Origin: Oscheius tipulae
Taxonomy: Eukaryota; Nematoda; Chromadorea; Rhabditida; Rhabditidae
Length of the DNA: 64,000 nucleotides
Reading direction: 5' to 3'
Assembly: GCA_037178975.1 (NCBI GenBank)
Contig: JASJZH010000003.1
Coordinates: 6,324,001-6,388,000 of the forward strand
A program made the translations under genes and the position numbers. This document shows positions 43,566 to 56,100 of this stretch, one piece after another. The notes under the pieces were generated by a model. It was not told the origin of the DNA. It saw nothing but the letters and a program-made list of their open reading frames with translations, and searched no databases. Within the stretch, counting starts at the first letter, position 1, and every line of letters starts with the position of its first letter.

Positions 43566-46500
43566 TGAGGTCGTCGTGGCATACTTCCATGACTCATTCT
43601 CGTATCTTTACTCAGCTGTTTCCGCTCTCTGACTCATCCTCTTTTCCTGTACAATCCGACCAGGTTGGACGGGCGACCGAAAGGTCAAAACGGCGCTGCT
43701 TCCGGGTGTCTGCCACCAGCTGGACAGAGCTTTTTGACAATAAAGTATGGTTATGGATGGGAAAATGGGCGTTTCTCGAGGAGGGGAATGGCTCTCCTAA
43801 ACCTGAGGTAATGGACTATTCCGAAACCTCCCCAGGTTTCCTAGGTTTCCGTGAATAGGTCCGTGCGCTCCAAAAATAGGGCTGACCATGTTGACAATGT
43901 CTTTCAGGTTTTCGGAGACCCTTTTTATTGCTATTAGATGCCCAAATCATTCGAAACTCTCTATTTCAAATTTCGACTCTGTAAAGTTTTTTCAAACTTG
44001 GGAAGTTGCCTTCTCCACTGTTCTCCACCCCTCCAAACCAACAGACAAACTTGGGAAGTTGCCTTCTCCACTGTTCTCCACTCCTCCAAACCAACAATTT
44101 AATTTGACATCCACAAGCTGAAAGAGATTGTTCCTTTTCTACAGTTCATGGAAATCCAGTCTACGAGCCTAAATTAGAGTTTGTAACTTCGAACTTTTGT
44201 CCACACCTCTGAAAACAGCAAATTGCTCAGGCGAAACTGTACTTTACAAAGATTGTGAGCAAAAGTTACTAGCCTTCTAAATTGCTCGACGTTCTCTCTG
44301 CTGTACAACTTAAAAGAGTAGTGCACCCAAATCTGCCGCTTATCACCTAGTTTTCTGCCCTAAGACGACATTTTAGAGCTTAGTCATGTTTTACAAAATT
44401 TATAGAGCAGATTGAGCTCTATAACTTTGTAGAACACGACTAAGCTCGAAAATGAAACATAGCTAACCCGAACAACTTGTCTTGATACCGAAAACGGGGT
44501 GAGAAGTGGTGAACCTATGGTGGTCAATGTGTCCTTCAATACAAATGGCCTCTAATTCAATCCCAACTAAATTCACTGTTTTTTGAGCAGACTGGCACTC
44601 AAAGACACAGTTCTGATCAAAAGGGAACACGGTTTGTTTTGTCTCCTCTACCGCTCCTCCTTCTGGCAAACATAGTGATTTGAGTTTTTGTATTTGCACG
44701 AGGTAGTCGAGTGAGACAAAGTCCGTCCGTCTGCTCAGAGACGTTTTCTTCTCCCCTTCTCTCGAAATGTCATCTGTGAAACAGCTGACGGTCTATTCTA
44801 TTGACCTTCTCACGGTCATGTTTTCTCTCCCCTATAATCTCGTTTTTCTATTAAAAACCCGATTCCTCCCTCCCCAAATTTCAAAAGACAGTCACAAAGC
44901 CGTAAAGACTCGTCACCGCGAGTTTGATAAGATTCTCGCTGTGCCATATGCTCTCCAGTTAAGATATGTCGCTTACAGGCAGCACTCTCACCATAACTAA
45001 CAGGAAGGACTACGCACTCGTCGGCGGCATTGAGGTTTGTCACCTTTTAATATTCTAGACTGATCAAAACAGATAATTTTTTTCGGGACAAAGTTCGGGG
45101 AAAATAAACGAACAGTGCGTCGTCTTGCTGATAGGACAAAGGGGACTACGATTAGTGTGGGCAAAAAGTTATCTGGGAAGTGCAGGCTGTCAGTCGTAAG
45201 TACTGAGAGAAAGAGTTGTACAGAATTGAACTTGCCAAACTTTTGATCTAGGCGTTCTAGCTAACACAACAAGTCAACTTAATGCTTCAGGTAGACCTAC
45301 ACCACCGTTTAGATAACGGTACCTTATAAAAGTAAGGTAGATTTTGGGCATTACTCGCACACCAACATTCCAAATTTGCTGGGAATCACTTGGACGGGTT
45401 TTTTTTCGAGATATCTAGCCATGAATTCTAAAAAATTTTGTATAGAAACCGAGCCTTTCGCTTTCCTTTCCATTCAATTATTCAGATCATATTTCATTCG
45501 ATCCCGTTGTATTGGCTGTTTTGCTGGCAGCACCAAATGACTTCCTCGATATCAGAAATTGTTGTCTCCCATAGCACGACGCTCGTGATCCTTCGAGTTT
45601 CTGAGTGTTTTAAATATGTATTTCGAAGCAATCATGGAGTAAAAGATATCCAAAAAAAGGTTCTTCTGCATTTTTCGAATCCAATTGACTTGTAAACAAG
45701 ACATGGAATAGAGAACAGCATTTTTACCTATGTACCAACCATCCTAACCTGGTCCGAAGCTCTAGCCTCGTAGAAAGAGTGCATAGCAGTACCGTGACAA
45801 TTTTCGCATCCACCCTCAAATTGTGGAAGATAGATTAAGAGTAGCTAATACTTAATGGCTACAAAAGTATCAGAACAGTTCTGGACTTCCTGACGATATC
45901 TTCCCTACATTATCTTCTCCTTCTCACAACCCTTTATCCTCTCTTTTCAAGAAGCCCCTTTCAATACCTCTCTCCATCCATCACATGCGTTGAAAAATGT
46001 CTGGAAGGCCCTCTGCCCTCATTCACCATCTGTTGATCTCTCGATATCGACAGATTTCCCCCGCTTTGTTCAGCCGGCGTCTCTCTTTCTCGCTCGCTCG
46101 CTCTTAAACATGTCTCTTTTCACTTCCTATTGTTCTTCTTATGACTCTTTCAAACGCCTGTCTGTCCTCTTTTCCTCCTCCTCTTTTAACCATTATGAAG
46201 ATAATTGAAATGACAAATATGGAGATAGAGGATGAAACAAGGCCGCTATCTATGCTCGAAAAGTTCCCTTATCGCGGTCCTGCCGCCCTGTCGGCACCGT
46301 CCTGTGATTTCTAGCCCTTTCACTTCGATAGGCTAATCAATTCGTGTCAATTGACGTCAGCCTCTGTTCAGCTATTTAGGGCTATGGGCTTGTCCGGAAA
46401 TGGACACGCTTACATAAGCTTTTTGATCGACTCTCTCTCTCTCTTTCACTGGTCCCCCAACCACAATTTGAGGCAGTTGACCACCAAGGTCAAGATGGTG

Positions 46501-47310
46501 TTCCTCGAACTTTAAAAGTGTTGTCAGACGGTAATGGCTGCGTATGTGTGATTTTTGGTCACCACTATGCTGAAAAAGGACTTGTTATGGTGGTAGCCAG
46601 TCAGTCACTCGCATTTATTACTCATTCAAATGGTAGGCGGATATGACTCTGTTTTCCGGGTTGTCTAACAACTTTCGTGGCTCTTTGTATTACAGTTTTG
46701 CACACAAAGAGGAATTTGAGTCATTCAATTTGCTTTCGTCACTAGGTCGAGACAAAGGCAAAAATTTCGCCGTGAATTCTGGTTATAAGAAGTTTCGTAC
46801 CCGAGGTCTCCAAACTTGAAACAATATTTCGGCTTTTCAGTATTCCATACAGTGAAGAGATAGTCTCTGTTAACAAGGAAATAACCACAACAGGAAGTTG
46901 GATCCAAACGATGTTTGATATTCAAAGTTTAATAGAAAGATTGAGCCGAATCGGTGTATTATATGGAGCGTTTTAAATCCAAAAAACTCTGATTCGGGCC
47001 CAAATATCTCTATTTGCTGTTTTCTTGATAATCAATTCATTCAATAGTCACGTTCGTCGTAGACTCACTGACTCTGTCTCTCTCCAAACCAGTCTTCCTG
47101 TTTCCCTTTGTAACTGGTTCAATGTCTGACCGGGAGAGTCACTGGCCTATCTGTTTAAGGGATCACTGTTCGTCATCCAATTAGAGAGTAGCTACTCTCT
47201 AAAAATAGCCTTTTGAAAAGAGTTATGTTGTGTATTTACAGGCAGTGGCGCCGGGGTGGGCGGAGCCTTGTTCTGCCGTCGACGGCTGCGCGTCTTCCAG
47301 CGGGAGCCGG
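43566..47310. other. Long spacer with small repeats
   Basis: About 3.7 kb between the four-TM gene and the sphingomyelin-synthase gene. It holds a probable poly(A) signal at ~43739, a 53-bp tandem duplication (43993-44096), one copy of the dispersed 'ctataactttg' motif (~44418) and an exon-like segment at 44979-45058. No independent gene is supported. Confidence 0.4.
43993..44096 (+). repeat. Two-copy tandem repeat, 53-bp unit
   Basis: The unit begins 'caaacttgggaagttgcc' at 43993 and again at 44046. The copies are nearly identical (one clear substitution), so the duplication is recent. Confidence 0.88.
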
Positions 47311-49869
47311 ATGAACGTGCCTCTGGAGCCGTTGAAATGGGCCTTTCTACTCGTCTACTTGGCTCTGGCCGGAGTCTCCAACTGGGCCGTTCTGGCCTAC
47401 ACACACGACTTTGTTCCGAGGTAAGTATCGATTCTAGACCCGTTGGGAATCCCCAGCTGGTCAGAGAACAGACATAAACAAACGAGAAGTCGGGCTGCCA
47501 AATGCTGTTTTTCCGCGTAGGATTCCCCTAATCGGGTTTTCGAGACTCGCCCAGTCCTCTTGACCTTCCACCCTCCTTGAAAAAATGAAAAGGGAATCGA
47601 TGTGAGAACCCGTTTGGCTATTTCATTGTTTTTTTCTTCTCATAGCCGTGACCCACAGCGAGAGATCCGTCGTACTCTCTCCCTAAGCAATTACTTGGTT
47701 CAGGCCTCAGGGCGTTTAATATAATTGGGGAGCTTTCTTCAGGCCGCTATATGGGAAGGATGGAAAAAGTTTGACGGGTCTTTCAGATTTTTAGCCTTCC
47801 CCAAGAACCAACAAAGATTTGGAAAGCATGTGTTGGCGCGGCATAGACACGACTTGTTTGTAAAGTTTCGGGGTTATCATGAGATTTTCCAACTTTTTTC
47901 TGCAAAATTATAGCTCTTGATTTGTTCTACAATTTTGCGGAACATCGCGAAGCTGAAAACACATTCTAGAGACGAAAAGAGGGTCTAAAGTGATAGAAAA
48001 GCAACAGTCCTTGATTTCAGAGAACCACTCCCGGACATCCTCTTCAAGATCCTCCCTGAACAGGAATGGGCATCGAGAGCAGGCGACTGGATGGTGACTA
48101 CTTGTCTGGGCTGTCTCGTCCTCCTCGTCATTTTCCACGAGGCTCGGGTCGTCGTGATCAGAAGAGTTCTCTTCGTAGCTGGTACGCTTTACGCTATGCG
48201 CAGCTGCACACTTTTAGTGAGTTGTCCCCATGTTTGCCGCAAAATAACCAATGAATTTTAGGCTACACAGCTGCCGCCAGGCTATGAGAACAATACAATG
48301 AGGTGCAGAGAGAAAGCCAATTCGAGTCTCGGACTCTTCTTCAGTCGTCTAGCTGAACAGACTATTCGTCTCGGATTCCAGGTTGGTGAAAAACCGGCGG
48401 CATGTGTTGAGCATATGCTAAGGCGATTAGGGCGGGAAAGTCACGCAAACGTAGAGCTGGCAGTGTCGGTTGCTTATTTGTCTCTGATTTAGGGTCCAGA
48501 AAGAGTCGCAATGTCGTATATCACAAGGGGCGCGAATCTTTTTGTGATCTATGGGTGCCAAATAACATGTTACAGACAGGCTTGTAATGATCTGCAAAAT
48601 TGTAGAACAGAGCAAAAATTTCAACTTTGCAGAACACAGAGAACTTAAAAAGGGCCCTCTTGTGTCCCGAAGACGCTTAGAATTACAATAAGAGAGTACT
48701 GTAGAATGCAAAATACGTAGTTTGAAATTTTGGACGAAAAAATAGATACTGTTAGTTTCGATTTTCCGAAAGATGCCCCGGGAATAATAAGTTCTCCAAA
48801 AGTGCTCTAAAGATTGCAAACTTCCAGGAAAAACTCGAGATGCTCTGTGGAGACCTACTTTTCTCAGGACATACTCTGGTCATGGTCACCTGTTCCCTGT
48901 CCGTAGCCTATTACCTCCCAAAACGATGGCGTCTCCTCCAGTGGATTCCTCACTGCGCCACCGCCTTCGGTCTACTCTGTATGATCATTTCTAGGACTCA
49001 TTACACAATCGACATCCTCATCGCCTACTGGCTCACAAACTTTGTGTTTAGGTGAGTTATCAAAGAAACAGAATGTAGTTGGGTTTGGTGGGATAGATAA
49101 TGGGGTGAGAAGGTTCGCGAGAAGAGATAAGATTGCAGAATAGTGCCTTTAGACTGGCCGTCTGTGAGCACTCGTGACCATAAAAACTATCGTTATCGAA
49201 ACAAAAGTCGTTTGCTACATTGTAAAGTTCAATGGGTTCTAGTAGGAATATCAAAGAGAACAATTGAGCTTTCTATTCCGAGGCTACTTTAAAGCAGGTC
49301 CCGTGTCTACTTAGGTTACCCGTATGCCACCCATAGCAATGGAAACAGCTGACTAGGGTAAATAGGAAAAGGCTCTGACGTATACGGACATCATTTCTAG
49401 TTCGCTAGTTTTTGCTGTGGATTGAACATTAGGTTGTGGGATTGAACCCGTTTGGTTTTGGCATCGGACGGTTTTTTGGGAGATATTGTTCAGCTCAATT
49501 CGAAATAGTACACAAAACAGTAAACCAATTATTAGCTACGGAAAATCACCATAAACTCTGGTCACAAGCCCTCTTCTTTCAGGATATACCACGCGTACTG
49601 CGAGCTGGACGAGTGTCTGGAGAGACGCAAGTCAATTCTGCATCATTTATGGATGTTGAGAATCGTCGAATGGCTCGAAGAGAACATTGTTCCGGGCAGA
49701 GTAGCCAACGAATTCTCTCTTCCTTGGAGTGGAATAGTCGACTCTCTCTTCTCTATAAGCTCCTCTGGCCACCACAAACAGATCTCTATTGTGAGTTGTG
49801 AGTCCTCCCTTCGATCACTTACTGTTCCCCTTTTAGAGCTCCTCGACCACGTTCCGCAGCATGCCATGA
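47311..49869 (+). CDS. Sphingomyelin synthase-like enzyme
   Basis: Six exons (47311-47420, 48021-48216, 48262-48381, 48828-49051, 49583-49790, 49837-49869) give 296 residues. Several membrane helices are visible (first: 'WAFLLVYLALAGVSNWAVLAY'). The catalytic motifs are 'CGDLLFSGHT' (exon 4) and 'SRTHYTIDILIAYW', which supply the His-His-Asp triad of the SMS/lipid-phosphatase fold. The loop 'REPLPDILFKILPEQEWA' after TM1 matches SMS1/SMS2. The reaction transfers phosphocholine (or phosphoethanolamine in SMSr) from a phospholipid to ceramide, at the Golgi or plasma membrane. No SAM domain is present on this start, and the protein is shorter than typical SMS1. GTCTTCCAG lies ten bases before the ATG. 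An in-frame extension upstream to 47241, or to the 44979 exon, cannot be excluded. Confidence 0.85.
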
Positions 49870-50105
49870 TTGTTTCTACTTTGTTCAGAAGACGAGACGA
49901 TACGGGTGTCGCTCACTTTTCTTCTATCAGAAAATTCCCCCAATAGCCCGAGTTTAGGGCCTACGAGTACTTTGTGATCCTCAACTGACTGGATTGAATT
50001 ACCCCTTGTGATGCCACTAATTGACGAGGTATTATGTTTGAGAGAATAAACATGTTCTTATTATTTCTATCGGAAAGGGAGAAAGAAAGACAACCGGCAA
50101 GGAGA
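49870..50105. other. Short spacer between convergent genes
   Basis: It contains AATAAA (+) at 50045-50050, a likely poly(A) site of the sphingomyelin synthase gene. Nothing else is seen. Confidence 0.5.
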
Positions 50106-53100
50106 TCAGTGCTTGAGTTGCGACTGGAGACGGAAGTGCTGGGACATGGCGAGATAAGAGACCGCTAGGAGACTAACCAGCAAGACCAGGACAGAAGAGG
50201 ATAAAGCTGTGAGGACTAGCGGAGAGATGCAGGAGGCTGCTTCTGAAACAATTATTCTCATTAGATCCTGAGAATTAAAGAACCCACCAATCAGTCGCTT
50301 CTGCTGTTCCCACTGCTCCGCCAACTCCACCTTCACAATATCAAAGAGTCTGATCTGATCGTCCGTCCTAATCTCCCTCTTCCACCTAACACCTAATGGC
50401 GGACAGATAAAAGGAGCTGTTCTGTTGGGAGTTAGTTCAATAGAGCAGGAGAAGTAAACATCATCAGGGCCAGGAAACTTGAAGGCGGCCAGTCGGAAGA
50501 AGTAGAATTGCTGTTGTCCGGACCTCACTCGGTGAACTTCCGTGACGAATTCTTTTCTCAGAACACAACTGGAAAAAGTTTTAATCGAATGAGTCAACTC
50601 CTACCTTTTCTCGTCAGTGAGTTGAACTCTCGTGGTTCCTGGACCGTCAGTGGCGAAGCAGGAATGAACGAACATATCGTACTCGTTGTCACCTAAAATG
50701 AGTTCATAAGACAAAATGTGTTTTAGGGACTTTCCGTGTTAGATCTACTATTTAGAAAACACAAAAAACGTATTGCAGCGGCACTGTTTATATTTTCGTT
50801 ATGAAGATATTCTTTTTGGGATTCCGAGATTGGGTCAAAACCCTTATACATACCCGTCATCTTTGTAGTTGACCTGACCACGAGAGAAATGTTCTCTCCA
50901 ATCTTGACGGGTCCAGCTACTGGAGGCGAGAAGGGTCCGTCTCCCTTCTGAATCTCCAAGAAGACGTCAGTTGGTCTGGTTTCCTGTTTGGAGACCAATG
51001 GTTCCGTGCTCACACTTAAAGTATTTTGACCCTGGAAATGGATAGACGGTACCTGACAGTCTGATCTCTGACACTTTTGTCATCAGAAGCGAATCCAACT
51101 TTCGGGGGCTCCTCTTTGAAAACTTTGGCGGGAACCGACTGAATAGTGTGACTACCAGTTGGGTTGGAAGTGGCAACAGGTTCAGATCTCTGGACCGAGG
51201 GGGTCTCCTGACCTGGAGCCCTAACATATCCAGATGTCGTCCCCATGTTCCAGGTCTGGGCGGGTATCTTAGACTTCTCCATGTTCTCTTCCTACTTCTG
51301 AATTTACCTTCGTGAAGTCATCGACCTCCTTCGAGTTCTGAATCCCGAACCCGATCCCCTGATGTTTTTTCACGGTGCTGGGAACTATAGCTGCTGCTCT
51401 TTGTGGAGCTGGAGGCTGTGGTTGTAGCCAGACTGGAGAAGCCGGAGGATATGCGTAATTGTCTTGTGGAGGAGGAAGCTGATACGCGGTGGCTTTGACC
51501 GGAACGTTGTGAGGAATCTGAGGACCTCGAATAGGTACCACAGCGTCTGAACCAGTTATTTTGAACCATCTCTGTCTTACCTCTTTGGCTGAAAATCGGT
51601 TTTGTAGGCAGTGCATACTGCGGAATTGGAGGTGATCTTTGAGCGAAGACGGCGGCTAAATTCTTTTAGTCATTTACCCATTTGTGACCTTACGTTTCAC
51701 ATAAGGATCCAGGGCGGGAGAAATTGGTGGACCGACCGGGTACTGCGGGAAAACAGCTGTCGGTTTCATGTAGCTCGGATCGTAGGTCTTCGAACCCGGA
51801 ATCGGCCAGTTTCCAAACTGACGAGCGTCTGTAGACAATGCTTTTACCTAAAGAGGTAGTCATTTGGTTCAGATTGCCACTTACGGGTGTGACCGACGGG
51901 GAGAGTGGTGGCGCTGTGACGTAACCGGTGTCTCGTTGGGGAGCTCGTCTGATCTCACTAAAGAGATCTTTTTTTTCGCGATAAAATGAGGAAGACCTTT
52001 TTTCTTCCTCCTCTTTACGTCCGTCTGCCAACTGACAGACGAAACTGAACTGTTTGTCGTGTGAGGACTGGAAATCTCTGTCCATCTGCACGTAGACTCG
52101 GTTAATCATCGTGTCCACAATCTGAATCTGCTTAGATGTCTATTTAGCAAGGTTTTAGAGCAAATGATTGTCATTTTAGGTCATTTCTGTCAATCAGCCT
52201 CGAAAATTGGAGTTATTCCATAGCAAACGGGTCCATTCCTGTAGAACAGGATTTTTCGACTAGACTCGACAAGTAAAGAAAAGCCGCGGTTTTTGTAAAG
52301 CAGAGCAAAGAAGATCACAGAGTGGTATCCGAGGAACAGAAAAAGAAGACCTGGAAGGCAAAAGTGCAGGTGATCGGATGAAATTACAGCGTTACCTGAT
52401 TCTACATGGTGTAAAAATTCGAATATGGAATGGTCTACTCTCAGAAACGCTCTAGTCGATAATTATAGATTTAACTAAGCAAAAAAATAAGAAATAAGAT
52501 TATAATTCACTTTTGCACGTTTTCATTCCAAATTCTACGTACTTTGCCTCGCCATTTTCTGCTGCTGCTTCCAGAAAAAACAATTTCTTCCTCAAACCTC
52601 GCTGCGAACGGCTATCCGTGACGGGACCCATTCGCATTACATGCGCGCATTGGATACTCAGCTACGGGGCCCATTCGTATTACATGCGCGTATTAGATAC
52701 TCAGCTAAGTAACCTGTTACGGTAGCTCAAGATTTTAGGATTCAAATTTTTCGTTTTGTCTTTTTGCAGACACAGTATGCGCTGCAATTTCTATAATATC
52801 AAAAATGTTCCTTGTATGGGCGCAGTTGTAAAGGTCAAGTCTTGCATGAGCCATAGCCTTTTTCTGTAGCTGTTCCATTCATTTTGCAATTGACTACTTC
52901 ATGAGCACCTTCGTCTGTATTCAACACTGCTATTTCAGTATGTCTACCACCAAAATGACGCCAAGCGGAGACGCCTCAGAAATTTCGAAGCTCATCAAGG
53001 AGATGAAAATCACCGTGCCCACTACGATGACCGGCAACAAGGAACCGGGTCGCCTGGGAAGAAGGACTCCTGTCCAATCAAACATCTTCGGAATGGTCGT

Positions 53101-56100
53101 CGACTCGGAAACGACCATATACGTCTACGACATTCGCATCTTCGCCGACCTCTCTTCTGGCAAGACTGTGGAGTTCTCGAAGAAGGCCAAGGATGAGTAT
53201 GTCGTGTTTGCTGCTTTGTAATACCTTCTTGTTTTAGCTATCTCGTCAATGATCGTCGCCAGAAGTGCGTAGCTGTTATTACTGCCATGATGAACGAGAA
53301 CACCGAAAATTTCCCTGATCCGTTCAAGATTTACTACGATGGTCAGTCGATGATGTTCTCCGCGTCAAACGCTCTGACTGATGACAAAGGATTCCTGCGC
53401 CTCACCGTCCCTGGCACAGCCATCCCCCACATCCCCGACCTTGCCACCCTGGAGCTCATTGTCGTTGAAATCAAGTCTTGTGCCGCGAAGCCATCGTTCG
53501 TTCTCTCGGCTGAGCGTATCGCCAGCTGTACCGCCAACCGTGACATATCGTCAAACGATCGTTTCCTCTCACAATTTCTTGAGATCGCCGTCAACCAGTA
53601 CGCCACGATGAACCCGCAGCGCCACAAGACTTACGAATACGGAAGTTAGTTTGAAACCTTGACCTGTAACCAATGTTGTTGCTTCCAGAAACGTTCATGA
53701 CCAACCCGCTTCAAGAAGGTTTGGCTGAAAAGGATCTGAGAGATGTCGGAGACGGAAAGCGCCTGATGGTCGGATCGAAGAAGTCCGTTCGCCAGATTGA
53801 GGGACCGAAGGCCCGGAATTTCAACAATTGGTCGGTTTTTGAACTCCAGCTTTACATTGTTCCAGTTCCCTCGTCATTGATGCTAAAAAGACCGCCTTCC
53901 ACATGGAGCAGAGTCTCGTCGAAAAAGTCATGTCTATCACTCGCAAGCGAGACCTCGACCGCCCGCTCCAGGACCAGGAGAAGGAAAAGATCAACGGCGT
54001 AATCAAGGGACTCTTTGTTGAGACTACGCATCTCAAGAACAACAAGCGTATCCAAATCTTTGGACTGAGCAAGAGTAACGCCATGGATTCTACGTTCGAG
54101 AAAGATGGAGTCAAGTGCGACATTTCCTCGTACTTCCAAAGGTAAGATCTCATCTATTTTGCATCTAAAAAAAACTTTTAGTAAGTACAACATCCAGTTG
54201 AAGGTCCCTCTGATGCCTCTCATTCTCGCCAAGGAAAGGGGAAACATGAACTGCTACCCTATGGAAGTCTTGCGCGTAGTGCCGTTCCAGCGTGTCACGA
54301 TTCCGCAGCAGACGGTATGTTTTATTGACTGTGCTTTATGTAATCATTTCTTCAGCCCGAGCAGTCGCAGCAAAGCACTCGAGATTGCGCTGTAGCCCCC
54401 AGCGTTCGACAAGAATATATCATGAAAGGGGCTAAAGCCTTGGAGCTTCTAGGAGGCGACAACAAGTACCTGCAGAACATCGGATTGAAGCTGATTCCGA
54501 GCCCTCTCTCCGTTACTGGACGTCTTCTGCCCGCTCCTGCTATCAAGTATAGCGCAGGAAAGATTGAATCTGTTGAGCTCGGCAAATGGAAGACTCGCGG
54601 AACTCGCTATATCATCCCGTCTGCATGCAAAATCTGGGCCGTCTACTGTATTCAGGACTCCAGAGCCCGCTACAGCATCAATGACATCCGCTCGTTTGCC
54701 GAAAAGTTCTACAATGAGCTCAAGAATAAGGGTATGGATGTGGCCATTCCTGCCGAAATCCGTCTCATCGCCGAAAACGATCTCGAGATGACGCTAAAGA
54801 GAGCTGGATCTCACGGGTGCGAATACGGTATAACCCCTGAGCAAGGCGTTAGTAAGCATGAGTTTCAGCTCTGTTACTCGTTGCGGATTCTTTGACTAAC
54901 GTCCACAAGGCTATGAAGTATTTCGAGCGCAAGTACGAGGTCATCACTCAGCAGATGAAGCTTAGCAACGTCGAGAAAATCATGCTTGAGAACAAGGTCA
55001 GTTTTTTGTTTGGACCTAAGATATTATCAGTTTCCAGTTCCAAACGCTGGAAAACATCATCAATAAGACGAACCTCAAGCTTGGAGGATTGAATTACAGC
55101 CTGGAGTTGAGTGCTCTGAACGGCATTGCCAAGAGGTGGTTCACCGCTGAAAGACTCATCATTGGAGTCTCCATCTCCCATCCTCCTCCGTCGGCTGCCT
55201 TCAGTGAGAACGTCCATCCTAGTGTAGTCGGATATGCTGCTAACTTTAAAGCCAGCCCGTTCGAGTTCGTTGGTGACTTCCACTTCCAGGAGTCGAGAAA
55301 GACGGATGTAAGTTGTTTAACCGTTCTCCTTGTAACATAGCTATTATAGACCTTGAACTGCATGGGTGAGCTCATCCAGTCTATGGTCGATCGCCATAGT
55401 GGAACCCACAACGGAGTTGCTGCCAAGGAGATCATCGTCTACCGCAACGGAATCGACGAGGGTAGCTACGAGATGGTTCTCAAGGAAGAAATTCCTTCCA
55501 TCAAGGCTCACTTGTCCAAGGCCGGACATCCCGACATGAAGATCACTTTCATTGTAGCTGCCAAGACCAACTCCGATGTTCGTCTTTTCAAGCCTCAAAT
55601 CAATCCGGCTGACAGACCTACTCAGCAAAACATCGTTCCTGGTTAGTTAGTTTCATCCGAATAATTGGCTCTTCAGGGATAGTTGTTGACACCCAGTTGA
55701 CTCATCCGAGTTACAACGAGTTCTATCTCAACTCTCACACCACGCTGCAGGGATCCGCCAAGTCCCCTCGGTACACCATCCTCTACGACGATCTGGACCT
55801 CTCCAACGACGAGATTCAGGGGATGACCTACGCCCTGGCCCACAACCATCAGATCGTTGCTCTGACTACTTCTCTTCCGGCTAACCTCTACATTGCCAAC
55901 CGGTTCGTTTTATCTTTTTCTTACCAACCAAAGCTGTTCAGGTACGCCGAGCGCGGAGCTGCTGTCTGGACCGAATTCAACGCTCGCGAAGAATCCAAGT
56001 CTGAGAGCAGCAACGGTTCTCACTTCGAAGAGGCTCACAGACTCCTCACCTATCGCAACTCCAAGATCGGTTTCAACCGCGTCAACGCTTAAGCGTTTTT

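Noticed and set aside
44767-45000. Possible separate gene beginning MSSVKQLTVYS
   Set aside because: No homology-like motif, weak codon bias, and it overlaps the exon-like segment 44979-45058 in another frame.
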